A stretch of DNA of 64,000 nucleotides from Dehalococcoidia bacterium. Its GTDB lineage: Bacteria > Chloroflexota > Dehalococcoidia > E44-bin15. Below the pieces are notes generated by a model. It did not search any database, was not told where the DNA came from, and worked only from the letters and a program-made list of their open reading frames with translations. The position numbers were made by a program, and so were the translations under genes. Below, piece after piece: positions 1-7,959 of this stretch (the stretch's first letter is position 1; the number at the start of each line of letters is the position of its first letter). The DNA is taken from the NCBI GenBank assembly GCA_041649635.1, contig JBAZMV010000001.1:496001-560000 (forward strand), in the 5' to 3' direction.

Positions 1-844
1 CGATCATCAATGCCGCGGCGGCGATCAGTCCGGCCTTCTCGCCCAGGTTTTCACGGCTGACAACATATGACCCGCCGCCGCCGGGATATGCGTAAATAAT
101 CTGACGGTAGGAAAAAGAGACGATGATCAGCATCACTATAATGGCGATCGATATGTATAGCGATGTATGCAAGGCAAGATTCCCCGCAGCCATCAGAATC
201 ACAAGCGCGGCTTCCGTTGCGTATGCGCTCGATGAGATCGCATCCGAGCCGAAGATCGCCAATGCCTTAAATTTAGTCAGACGCTCCAGGGATTCCTGTG
301 CCGTTTCCAGTGGACGGCCGATGATGATTCTCTTAAGTACCCTGTAAATCCTCGCAAACAAACCAGCCGGACGATCGGATTCCGGGGTTGCAACGAAATG
401 CGCGGGGCCGACCTTGCGAAAATATTGAGGATGAGACTGTCGTGTGCGCACATATTTATCGCCAAACCGCGCACCCTGCCTGACCTCACTTATTATGAGA
501 TCGGGGCGTATCTCTTTACCCTGCGGCTTCGGTTCACCGGCTGCCTGTGGAATCCCTGCCTGGGACGGCTCCTCTTTTCCGACGCGTGAACCTCTAACAA
601 GCTTTTTCAGCTTGCGGTTAGCCTTCTTTACTACGACGCGCGATCGGGCTATCCTGGGTACGCCTGCGTTAATCGTATGGCCGGCCTTGCGCACGTAGAC
701 ATTACCGTAACTGAGACCCTTCTTTGCCTCGCCTATTATGATACGGTCAGGGCGAACTGTTCTATTTTGCGATTCATGTTTGTCCGATTCATCCGACGGC
801 TTTTCCCTGTCGTCAGGCAAATCCGAACCATTCTCTTTATCCAT
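1..844 (-). CDS. APC-superfamily permease, KimA-like (N-terminal part only)
   Basis: Reading the minus strand from ATG at 844 gives 281 codons with no stop, running off the left edge. Residues 1 to about 175 are hydrophilic. From about residue 180 comes GRPLETAQESLERLTKFKA, then AIFGSDAISSSAYATEAAL and the first two membrane helices, a signature of APC transporters of the KimA/YdaO type (potassium uptake; known in that family). The N-terminal extension holds a motif twice: RPDRIIIGEAKKGLSYGN and about 80 residues later RPDLIISEVRQGARFGD, each followed by xYVR. AGGA lies 11 nt before the start. The substrate cannot be decided from the fragment; amino acids are possible, potassium is my preference. 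Confidence 0.75.
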   Translation of the reverse strand, partial: MDKENGSDLPDDREKPSDESDKHESQNRTVRPDRIIIGEAKKGLSYGNVYVRKAGHTINAGVPRIARSRVVVKKANRKLKKLVRGSRVGKEEPSQAGIPQAAGEPKPQGKEIRPDLIISEVRQGARFGDKYVRTRQSHPQYFRKVGPAHFVATPESDRPAGLFARIYRVLKRIIIGRPLETAQESLERLTKFKALAIFGSDAISSSAYATEAALVILMAAGNLALHTSLYISIAIIVMLIIVSFSYRQIIYAYPGGGGSYVVSRENLGEKAGLIAAAALMI

Positions 845-961
845 GAAATAATTTTCCTATGAGAAGAAAGTCTTCCGGCAAACATATGCCCGATTACAAT
901 TCAAAAAGCACCACTATCAAAGGATATCATTACACATGCGAACAAAGAAAATAACTAGGGA

Positions 962-990
962 ATATTACACCCATAAAACCGTGTTGTCAA
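962..990 (-). promoter_or_regulatory. Putative sigma-70 promoter for the permease
   Basis: On the minus strand TTGACA (990-985) is followed after 17 nt by TAATAT (967-962). It would give a leader of about 110 nt before the permease ATG at 844. The -35 is perfect and the -10 only fair. Confidence 0.4.
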
Positions 991-997
991 TCGGCGA

Positions 998-1630
998 CTA
1001 GAATCGGAGGAACGGATTGTGCCGTCGCTCATCGCCGATGGTGGTCTTGGGCCCGTGTCCGGGATAAACGGTCGTATCGTCCGGCAGTGTCATCAGTTTG
1101 CGCCGGATGCTGTCGATGAGCACCTCGTGGCTGCAACCGGGAAAATCGCTGCGGCCCACGCTGAGGTTGAACAGCGTGTCGCCGACGAAGGCCACCCCGT
1201 TGCCATAAAGGCAGATGCCCCCCGGGCTGTGTCCGGGGGTATGGAGCACTGTGAATTTGAGGTCTCCGACTTCGATAATGTCTCCGTCCTTTAGAACTAT
1301 ATCGGGGTCAGGCGGCGCCTCCACCGGCCCCCCCACCATGATGCTGATCATGCGCGACGCCCCCACCGCCCTCTCGCCGCTGGGCTCATCCCCATGCATC
1401 GCGAACTTGGCGCCGGTCGCCTTCATTACATCACCGAGGGCCATCAGGTGGTCCGGGTGGCTGTGCGTCGCCACGATTATCTTGATATCGAGGTTCATGT
1501 TCTTTACCTGCTTCATGATGAAGTCCGCATCGGCGGCAGGGTCGATGATCATGCCCTCGCCGGTGCTTTCCGAGCCGACGATGTAGCAGTCGGTCCAGAA
1601 CGGTCCTATTTCAAATCCGCGTATAATCAT
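998..1630 (-). CDS. MBL-fold metallo-hydrolase (glyoxalase II-like)
   Basis: A 210-residue protein with the metallo-beta-lactamase zinc motif THSHPDHL (HxHxDH) near residue 56, then HTPGHSPGGICLY and GDTLF, and a C-terminal YPGHGP. These supply the metal ligands of a binuclear hydrolase of the hydroxyacylglutathione-hydrolase type. It is probably a cytoplasmic thioester or lactone hydrolase; the substrate cannot be read from sequence. ATG at 1630 is the first in-frame start after a stop. A GGAGG some 20 nt upstream is better placed for a 13-codon out-of-frame ORF, so initiation is not clear-cut. It is divergent from the glycyl-tRNA synthetase gene. Confidence 0.85.
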   Translation of the reverse strand: MIIRGFEIGPFWTDCYIVGSESTGEGMIIDPAADADFIMKQVKNMNLDIKIIVATHSHPDHLMALGDVMKATGAKFAMHGDEPSGERAVGASRMISIMVGGPVEAPPDPDIVLKDGDIIEVGDLKFTVLHTPGHSPGGICLYGNGVAFVGDTLFNLSVGRSDFPGCSHEVLIDSIRRKLMTLPDDTTVYPGHGPKTTIGDERRHNPFLRF

Positions 1631-1733
1631 ACAGCCATTTTTTCATGATACCTCCCACCGTGTCAAGGCTTTGACTTTCAGGTGCAAAACTGTTAACTTT
1701 TTCTAGGCCACTTATTTTTTAGGGAGTACTTTA

Positions 1734-3086
1734 TTGAAAGCAAGCATGGAAAAGATCGTCTCGCTGTGCAAGCGGCGGGGTTTTATATTTCAGTCGAGCG
1801 AGATTTATGGCGGGATGTCCGCCTGCTGGGACTACGGCCCGATAGGTGTTGAACTCAAGCGCAACGTGAAAGAAGCCTGGTGGCGTTCCATGGTGAAAGA
1901 GCGCGAGGATATCGTCGGCATCGATGCCAGTATCCTTATGCATCGTTCCGTGTGGAAGGCCAGCGGTCATGAGGAGGGGTTTGCCGATCTCTTGAGAGAG
2001 TGCAAAGGCTGCAACCAGCGCTGGCGCGCCGACCACCTGGAGGGCGAGGTCTGCCCGGATTGCGGCGGCGAGCTTACCGAAGGGAAAATGTTCAACCTGA
2101 TGTTCAAGACCTTCGCCGGCCCGATAGAGGGGGATAACGCAATTGTTTATCTGCGTCCGGAGACGGCGCAGGGCATATTCGTCAACTTCGCTAACGTCAT
2201 GGAGACGACGCGAAAGAAGCCGCCCTTCGGCATCGCACAGATAGGAAAATCCTTCCGCAATGAGATCACCACCGGCAACTTCATCTTCCGCTGCCGCGAG
2301 TTCGAGCAGATGGAGATGGAATTCTTCGTCAAGCCGGGCACCGAGGGCAAATGGTATGAGTACTGGCTGGACCAGCGTTTCAACTGGTATTTGAACCTGG
2401 GCATCAAGAAGGAGAACCTGCGAATGCGCGAGCACGCCAGGGAAGAGCTGGCGCACTACGCCAGGGCCTGCTCCGATGTGGAGTACCTGTTCCCCATCGG
2501 CTGGTCCGAGATCGAGGGCATCGCCAGCCGCGGCGACTTCGACCTGACGCAACATTCAAAGTTCAGCGGCAAGGATTTGAGCTACTTCGATGCCGAGACC
2601 AAGGAGAAGTACATGCCCTGCGTCATCGAGCCGTCATCGGGAGTCGACCGAAACGCATTAGCCTTCCTCATCGACGCGTATGACGAGGAGCCGGACAAGG
2701 ACGAGATACGCACCGTGCTGCACTTCCACCCCGACATCGCGCCGGTGAAGGTGGCCATCCTCCCCCTGAGCAAGAAGGAGAACCTGTCGCGCATGGCCCG
2801 GGACGTCCACGCCCTGGTGCGCAAGCAGATAAACTCCCAGTACGACGACACGCAGAGCATCGGCAGGCGCTACCGCCGCCAGGACGAGATCGGCACGCCG
2901 CTCTCGGTGACCGTCGATTTCGAGTCGCTGGAGGATAACGCCGTCACCATCCGCGACCGCGACAGCATGAAGCAGATACGCGTGCCCGTGGCCGTGCTCG
3001 TCGACACGCTGAACAAGAAGCTGTCCGGCGAATCGATAGAGGTTCTTCCGCCCGGCGGCAAGCTGCTAGGCGCCGAGGGAAAATAA
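1734..3086 (+). CDS. glyQS: Glycyl-tRNA synthetase, single-chain class II
   Basis: Charges tRNA-Gly with glycine in the cytoplasm. The 450-residue chain has the alpha2-type GlyRS motifs: CPDCGGELTEGKMFN in an insertion with a second Cys pair (CKGC), RPETAQGIFVNF, FRNEITTGNFIFR followed by EFEQMEMEFF (motif 2), and a C-terminal anticodon-binding domain beginning near VAILPLSKKENL. The start is TTG at 1734, since AGGGAG at 1721-1726 is spaced 7 nt from it; ATG at 1746 would be 19 nt away. The heterotetrameric glyQ/glyS type is excluded by the domain layout. A DUF3795 gene follows 18 nt downstream. Confidence 0.95.
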   Translation: MKASMEKIVSLCKRRGFIFQSSEIYGGMSACWDYGPIGVELKRNVKEAWWRSMVKEREDIVGIDASILMHRSVWKASGHEEGFADLLRECKGCNQRWRADHLEGEVCPDCGGELTEGKMFNLMFKTFAGPIEGDNAIVYLRPETAQGIFVNFANVMETTRKKPPFGIAQIGKSFRNEITTGNFIFRCREFEQMEMEFFVKPGTEGKWYEYWLDQRFNWYLNLGIKKENLRMREHAREELAHYARACSDVEYLFPIGWSEIEGIASRGDFDLTQHSKFSGKDLSYFDAETKEKYMPCVIEPSSGVDRNALAFLIDAYDEEPDKDEIRTVLHFHPDIAPVKVAILPLSKKENLSRMARDVHALVRKQINSQYDDTQSIGRRYRRQDEIGTPLSVTVDFESLEDNAVTIRDRDSMKQIRVPVAVLVDTLNKKLSGESIEVLPPGGKLLGAEGK

Positions 3087-3104
3087 GAGCTAAAGGCCGC
3101 GACG

Positions 3105-3665
3105 ATGATACCCAGATATCCTGCCATCGGCATTTGCGGTCTCTCGTGCCGGCTCTGCCCCAGGTATCACACCGACGGCGAGAGCAGGTGCCATGGCTGC
3201 AAGACCGAATCGAGGATGGGGGCGGGATGTCCCTTCATCACATGCGCTTTAAAGAAAAAAGGCGTCGAGTTCTGCTGGGAATGCGAGCAGAGCGATAACT
3301 GCCCAAAATGGGGCGCACACAGGAAGGCGAGCAGGACCGTCGACAGTTTCAAATGCTATCAGACGCTTGAGGGCGACATCGCATTAATAAAAAGGAACAG
3401 CATCGTCAACTTCGACAAGCTGCAGAAGACCAGGGAAGCGTTTCTGAAAGAGATGCTGAGAGATTTCAATGACGGGCAGTCTAAGAACTACTACTGCATC
3501 GCGGCGACGGTTCTTGAAATAAAAGAGCTGGAGCAAGCCCTGATCGAGGCCAAAAAGACATCGAAAAAGCTCGATTCTAAGGGCAAAGCCAAGAACATGC
3601 ATGCGATACTGGACAGGATAGCGCAGCAGAAGGGCTACAACCTTAAGCTGAGAAAGCCGAAGTAA
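3105..3665 (+). CDS. DUF3795 family cysteine-rich protein
   Basis: A 186-residue protein whose first 70 residues hold the cysteine pattern of DUF3795: CGLSCRLCP, CHGC, CPFITC, CWEC and DNCPKW. Eleven cysteines in this stretch suggest a zinc or Fe-S site (inference). The remainder is Lys-rich and helical. The biochemical role of the family is unknown to me. It starts at ATG 3105, 18 nt after the GlyRS stop, so it is probably cotranscribed. A second DUF3795 gene lies at 38657-39016 on the other strand. Confidence 0.8.
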   Translation: MIPRYPAIGICGLSCRLCPRYHTDGESRCHGCKTESRMGAGCPFITCALKKKGVEFCWECEQSDNCPKWGAHRKASRTVDSFKCYQTLEGDIALIKRNSIVNFDKLQKTREAFLKEMLRDFNDGQSKNYYCIAATVLEIKELEQALIEAKKTSKKLDSKGKAKNMHAILDRIAQQKGYNLKLRKPK

Positions 3666-3669
3666 ACAC

Positions 3670-3915
3670 AACCCTCGTCATGCCGGACCTGATCCGGCAT
3701 CCACTCCACACCACCATGGATTCCGGCCTGCGCCGGAATGACGAGCGTAGCAATGTAGGGTGGGCTGTGCCCACCATCACAACCAGCACGTAGGGCGGAT
3801 TTCTAATCCGCCGCCGTAACCGTAGGGTGGGTTAACTTGTGTTTAACCCACCGCAAACCGCTATTATCATATTTTGGTGGGTTTCACTATGCTCTACCCA
3901 CCCTACTTTTGAGGA
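3670..3915. repeat. Intergenic cluster of dispersed inverted repeats
   Basis: No gene is visible between 3666 and 4102. The stretch contains a TGCCGGA/TCCGGCA palindrome at about 3680-3700, a TTCCGG/CCGGAA palindrome at about 3721-3738, and several GTAGGGTGGG-type inverted pieces (TAGGGTGGGCTGTGCCCACC; GTGGGTTAAC with GTTTAACCCACC). Related pieces recur at about 40.6-40.9 kb and 52.9-53.4 kb. Confidence 0.7.
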
Positions 3916-4024
3916 AGCCTACGCAGGAAAATAATCGACAAAGACTTCCCTCCCCTCTTTCCTTATGATATAATCTCATCCGTTATGCTTCAAATAGGTG
4001 TCACACGCTTTACTAGCGGTTCAG

Positions 4025-4054
4025 TTGACACGGAATGCCCGAAAACTATATAAT
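4025..4054 (+). promoter_or_regulatory. Near-consensus sigma-70 promoter of the mutase operon
   Basis: Perfect TTGACA (4025-4030) and perfect TATAAT (4049-4054) are separated by 18 nt. Transcription from about 4061 would give a 40-nt leader with GGGGAG about 7 nt before the ATG at 4103. It is the strongest promoter-like sequence I see in the window. No cobalamin-riboswitch-sized leader would fit. Confidence 0.75.
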
Positions 4055-4102
4055 CAATCGGCATTGTTTTGCACGTAACAAATTCTAAAGTGGGGAGCGA
4101 GA

Positions 4103-5776
4103 ATGGCTAAAGAAAAAGACGTAATCACCTTTGACCGCTCGAAGCGGACTTTCGTCAAGACAACGACGGAAAGCGGCTTCGAGGTCAAACCCTCCTACGG
4201 CCCGGATGACGTAAAGGGCCTCACCTACAAGAAAGATCTGGGTAACGACGGAGAGTACCCCTACACCCGCGGACTCTACAAAGGAATGTACCGCAATATG
4301 CTGTGGGTCAGCGCGCAGGCTCTCACCCGCGAGACCGCGGAGAAGAGCAGGAAAGAAAGAAAGGTTATCTGGGAAGCAGGCGCCGACACCATCTATCTTT
4401 CTTCAGGCGATGTCGGCAGGACGGGATGCGACCCCGACCATCCCCTCGCCAAGTACGATGCAGGTTACGGCCCCGAGATGTACTCATGGCGGCGCATGGA
4501 GGCCGACCTCAAAGGCATCGATATCACCACAGCTATCATCACTTTCCACGGCGCATCATCCCAGCAGGACGACTGCCTCTGCGTGGCGGAGCTGGCCACC
4601 GTCGCCGACATGTGGGGCGTCGACAAGAAGCTCATCAGGGGCTCATGCATCAACGACCCCGTCTCCAACGCCGCTACCGGCTTCAGCGTGGACTTCCCGC
4701 TGGACATCGGGCGCAGGCTCAACGGCGACCTCACCGAGTTCTGCTGCAAGGAAATGCCCAAGTTCTCGCCGTTCGCGCCGATCGCCTACGACCTCTGGGA
4801 GGCCGGATGCAACTCGGTGCAGCAGCTGGGCATCATACTTTCATCCGTATCGGCCTATTGCCAGGAAGTAGTAGACCGAGGTGTCCCGTTCGAAGCGGTA
4901 GGCAGCCGCGTAACCATCAGCATCGCGTCATCGCTCGACTTCTTCGAGACGGTATGCAAGCTGCGCGCGGCGCGCAGAATGTGGGCCCGGATCGCCCGCG
5001 AGCGCTTCGGCGCCAAAGACGACAAGGCCTGCCGCCTGCGCATAGCCGTAAGGACGCCGGGACAGACCATCACCCGCCAACAGCCGCTGAACAACATCGC
5101 ACGCATCGGCTTCCAGGCCATGTCGGCCATCATCGGCGGATGCAACGCAATGGACTATGCCAGACATGACGAGGCCTTCTGTATTCCTTCAGAGGAATCC
5201 TCGACCATAACACTGGCTTTAAACCATATCATCGCCCAGGAGACCGGCGTCGGCCTCACCGCCGACCCGCTGGGCGGCTCCTACTATGTGGAATGGCTCA
5301 CCAACCAGCTTGAAGAGGCCTCCTTTAAACTGATGAAGGAGATCGAGGGGCTGGGCGGCATATGGACCGTAGCCCAGAACGGCTGGCTCAGGAAATACGT
5401 CAACGCCGCCCGCGACGAGAGACTCAGCGGCCTTGCCGACGGCAGCATCCCGCAGGTCGGCGTGAACTTCTTCAGGCTGCCCGACGATAAGGAGCCCGAC
5501 ATCGTCGAGTACGAGTTCAAGAACTTCGACAAGACCCAGACTGACCTCTTCAAAGAGATCAAAGAATACAAGGCCAAGCGCGATATCAAGAAGACCCGCG
5601 CTGCGCTGCACAAGCTGAGGGAGAAGGCCAAGACGAAAGAGAATCTGATGCCCTACATCATCAGTTGCTTCAAGGCCGACGCCACCAGGTCTGAGATACT
5701 CGGAATGATCCGCGAGGCTTTCGGCTACAGCTACGATACGGTCGGAATGATCGAGCGGCCGAAGTTCCTTAACTAA
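4103..5776 (+). CDS. B12-dependent acyl-CoA mutase large subunit, atypical (module 1)
   Basis: A 557-residue protein with the TIM-barrel acyl-CoA-binding domain of methylmalonyl-CoA mutase (MCM) large subunits: YTRGLYKGMYRNMLW near 54, KLRAARRMWARI, PLNNIARIGFQAMSAIIGG, DEAFCIPSEES and DPLGGSYYVEWLT. It stops before any cobalamin domain, which is the next gene. By eye alignment to Propionibacterium MCM, Tyr89 becomes Ala73, Gln197 becomes Ile183, Arg207 becomes Gly193 and His244 becomes Asp230; CoA-contacting Thr85 and Arg87 are also changed. It is therefore unlikely to convert methylmalonyl-CoA; its substrate is unknown. Preceded by a strong promoter. Confidence 0.85.
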   Translation: MAKEKDVITFDRSKRTFVKTTTESGFEVKPSYGPDDVKGLTYKKDLGNDGEYPYTRGLYKGMYRNMLWVSAQALTRETAEKSRKERKVIWEAGADTIYLSSGDVGRTGCDPDHPLAKYDAGYGPEMYSWRRMEADLKGIDITTAIITFHGASSQQDDCLCVAELATVADMWGVDKKLIRGSCINDPVSNAATGFSVDFPLDIGRRLNGDLTEFCCKEMPKFSPFAPIAYDLWEAGCNSVQQLGIILSSVSAYCQEVVDRGVPFEAVGSRVTISIASSLDFFETVCKLRAARRMWARIARERFGAKDDKACRLRIAVRTPGQTITRQQPLNNIARIGFQAMSAIIGGCNAMDYARHDEAFCIPSEESSTITLALNHIIAQETGVGLTADPLGGSYYVEWLTNQLEEASFKLMKEIEGLGGIWTVAQNGWLRKYVNAARDERLSGLADGSIPQVGVNFFRLPDDKEPDIVEYEFKNFDKTQTDLFKEIKEYKAKRDIKKTRAALHKLREKAKTKENLMPYIISCFKADATRSEILGMIREAFGYSYDTVGMIERPKFLN

Positions 5777-5812
5777 GGATATAACTTATACTTAAAAATA
5801 TCGGAGGGAAAT

Positions 5813-6298
5813 GTGGTCGAAAAGAGGAAAATTCGCGTATTAGTTGCTAAACCCGGCACGGATTCGCACTTCAGAGGTGCGGAGCTCATCGCACAGATTC
5901 TGAGGAATGCCGGCATGGAAGTGGTATACACCGGACGGTATCAGACCTCGGAAATGATAGTCAGCACCGCAATCGCGGAAGACGTCGACGTCGTAGCCCT
6001 CAGCTCGCTGGCCTGGTCGCAAGAGAAGTTCTACACCGAGGTCGCCGACATGCTTAAGAAGAAGGGCTCCGATATCATAATTATCGGCGGAGGCATCATC
6101 TCCGAGAAGGCCAAACCGAAGCTGATCAAAGCCGGCGTGACCGGCCTTTACGGACCCGGCACTCCCTATGAAGTGATAATCGATCATATCAAAGGCAGGG
6201 TCGAGAAAGAGCGCTGGGGCAAGGGTAAAGCGGCAACAAAGAAGGCCGCTCCGAAGAAAGCCGCAACCGCAAAGAAGACCTGCAAGAAGAAGAAATAA
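5813..6298 (+). CDS. Acyl-CoA mutase small subunit, B12-binding, with Lys/Ala tail (module 1)
   Basis: A 161-residue base-off/His-on cobalamin-binding protein: GTDSHFRG near residue 18 matches DxHxxG, SSLAWS matches SxL, and IIGGGIIS supplies the glycine motif. It should pair with the preceding large subunit. Residues from about 137 to the end are a low-complexity Lys/Ala tail (KKAAPKKAATAKKTCKKKK) not normally present in these subunits; it resembles histone-H1-like tails. The start is GTG at 5813 with GGAGGG 4 nt upstream; the overlapping ATG at 5811 is out of frame. Confidence 0.88.
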   Translation: MVEKRKIRVLVAKPGTDSHFRGAELIAQILRNAGMEVVYTGRYQTSEMIVSTAIAEDVDVVALSSLAWSQEKFYTEVADMLKKKGSDIIIIGGGIISEKAKPKLIKAGVTGLYGPGTPYEVIIDHIKGRVEKERWGKGKAATKKAAPKKAATAKKTCKKKK

Positions 6299-6305
6299 TT
6301 CAGAA

Positions 6306-6328
6306 CCCCGCCGAGCAACTCGGCGGGG
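6306..6328 (+). terminator. Perfect hairpin between the two mutase modules
   Basis: CCCCGCCGAG / CTCGGCGGGG with a CAA loop gives a 10-bp perfect stem just after the module 1 small subunit. There is no T-tract, so it may be an mRNA-stabilising or partial-termination structure rather than a classical terminator. Confidence 0.4.
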
Positions 6329-6352
6329 TGTTCCATATAATAAGGGGGCTTT

Positions 6353-7945
6353 ATGACACAGGAGAACCTATCCCCGTCGGGGATCCCTATAAAGGACATC
6401 TACACCCCTGAGGACATCAAAGGCCTTAACTACAAGAAGGATCTCAACGCATCCGGCGAGCCGCCGTTCACCCGCGGCCCCTATCCTTCCATGTACCGCG
6501 GCCAGGCATGGACCGCCAGGCGCCTCAGTGGGTTCAATACTCCGGAAGAGACAAACGCATTATATAAAGAAGAATTCAAGCTGGGACAGACCGGTTTCTC
6601 GGTGGCGCCCGACATGACCACGCCGTCAGGCATGGATGCCGATGACCCGCGCGCTGCGTCCGAGGTAGGACATGCCGGAGTGCCGTTCAGCACGCTGCAG
6701 GATATGGAAATATGCTTCGCCGACCTGCCTATCGATAAGGTTTCAACATACCTTGCCGACAGGATCGGCGGCTTCCTTACCGCGATGTACCTGGTCATGG
6801 CCGAGAAGCGCGGCATCCCGATGTCGCAGGTCAGGGGAACATCGGCCAACGACCTGCTGGCATGGAGCGCGCTCAACCTGCTTAACCAGGTATCGCCCGA
6901 GGCCAACCTGCGCTACGCCGTGGACCTCATCGAGTGGTGCGCCGAGTACGCGCCGAAGTGGAACGCGCTGTCCATCGACTCGTACAACGCGCGCGACAAC
7001 GGCGTGAACGCTGTGCAGGAGATCGGCCTGGCCATGGCCAACGGCATCCAGTACATCGAAGAGGAAAAGAAACGGGGACGCGTACCGCTGGATAAATTCG
7101 TGCGGCGCTTCTCATTCAACACGGCCGTACACAACGACATCTTCGAAGAGGCGTGCAAGCTGAGAGCGGCGCGCCGCATATGGTATAAGATCATCACCGA
7201 GCGCTATGGTATCACCGATCCCAACTGCGCCAAGTTCCGCGTCCACGTGCAAAGCTCGGGTTCCACTCACACCTACCAGGAGCCTTACAACAACATCATC
7301 CGCATCGCGTTCCAGGTGCTCGCCGGGGTGCTCGGCGGCGCGCAGTCGATACATGCCAACGGCTACGACGAGGCCATCTGCCTGCCCACCGATCAGTCGA
7401 TGTTGCTGTCGATCAGAACCGGACAGCTTGTTCAATACGAGAGCGGCGTGACCCGCACCATCGACCCGCTGGGCGGCTCATACTACATCGAGTCTCTCAC
7501 CAACGCAATGGAGAAAGAGATATGGAAGTTCATCGACGAGGTTGAGGCCCAGGGCGGACTGGCAAAAGCCATCAGCAAGGGCTGGGTGCACCGCCTGTAT
7601 CGCGATGCCATCGTAAGCTACGAAGACAGGATACAGAAAAAAGAAATCCCTGTCGTTGGAGTTAATGTCCATCGCCTGGATAAGGAGATCTACGAGGTGC
7701 CGATCTTCAAGCCCGATCCCACGCGGTCGGCGGCCTCGCAGATAAAGAAGCTCAAAAAGCTCAAGAAGGAACGCAACAACGCCACTGTCAAGAAGTGCCT
7801 TGCCAAGGTCGAAGAGGCCACCAGGAAGGGCGAGAACGTTATGCCGGCAACCATTGAAGCTATCCGGAACTACGCCACTCTTGGAGAGCTCTCCGCTCTG
7901 CAGCTTAAGGTCTACGGAGAGTGGAAATATCCAATGGGTATCTAA
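6353..7945 (+). CDS. B12-dependent acyl-CoA mutase large subunit, atypical (module 2)
   Basis: A 530-residue paralogue of the module 1 large subunit and closer to classical MCM: FTRGPYPSMYRG, AWTARRLSGFNTPEETNALY, KLRAARRIWYKI, EPYNNIIRIAFQVLAGVLGG and DPLGGSYYIESLT. By eye alignment MCM Thr85 and Arg87 are kept (Thr54, Arg56), but Tyr89 becomes Leu58, Gln197 becomes Ala165, Arg207 becomes Asn175 and His244 becomes Asn212. A hydrophobic residue at the Tyr89 position also occurs in isobutyryl- and 2-hydroxyisobutyryl-CoA mutases (Phe, Ile). Loss of the catalytic His is unusual. The start at 6353 has AAGGGGG upstream. Confidence 0.87.
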   Translation: MTQENLSPSGIPIKDIYTPEDIKGLNYKKDLNASGEPPFTRGPYPSMYRGQAWTARRLSGFNTPEETNALYKEEFKLGQTGFSVAPDMTTPSGMDADDPRAASEVGHAGVPFSTLQDMEICFADLPIDKVSTYLADRIGGFLTAMYLVMAEKRGIPMSQVRGTSANDLLAWSALNLLNQVSPEANLRYAVDLIEWCAEYAPKWNALSIDSYNARDNGVNAVQEIGLAMANGIQYIEEEKKRGRVPLDKFVRRFSFNTAVHNDIFEEACKLRAARRIWYKIITERYGITDPNCAKFRVHVQSSGSTHTYQEPYNNIIRIAFQVLAGVLGGAQSIHANGYDEAICLPTDQSMLLSIRTGQLVQYESGVTRTIDPLGGSYYIESLTNAMEKEIWKFIDEVEAQGGLAKAISKGWVHRLYRDAIVSYEDRIQKKEIPVVGVNVHRLDKEIYEVPIFKPDPTRSAASQIKKLKKLKKERNNATVKKCLAKVEEATRKGENVMPATIEAIRNYATLGELSALQLKVYGEWKYPMGI

Positions 7946-7959
7946 ATTGTGAGGTTGTT

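Noticed and set aside
845..961. Possible c-di-AMP (ydaO/yuaA) riboswitch before the KimA-like gene
   Set aside because: The leader is only about 110 nt and I find none of the conserved ydaO sequence blocks or junction helices.
3950..4102. Possible cobalamin riboswitch before the B12 mutase genes
   Set aside because: The predicted transcript leader is about 40 nt, too short, and no B12-box-like sequence is present.
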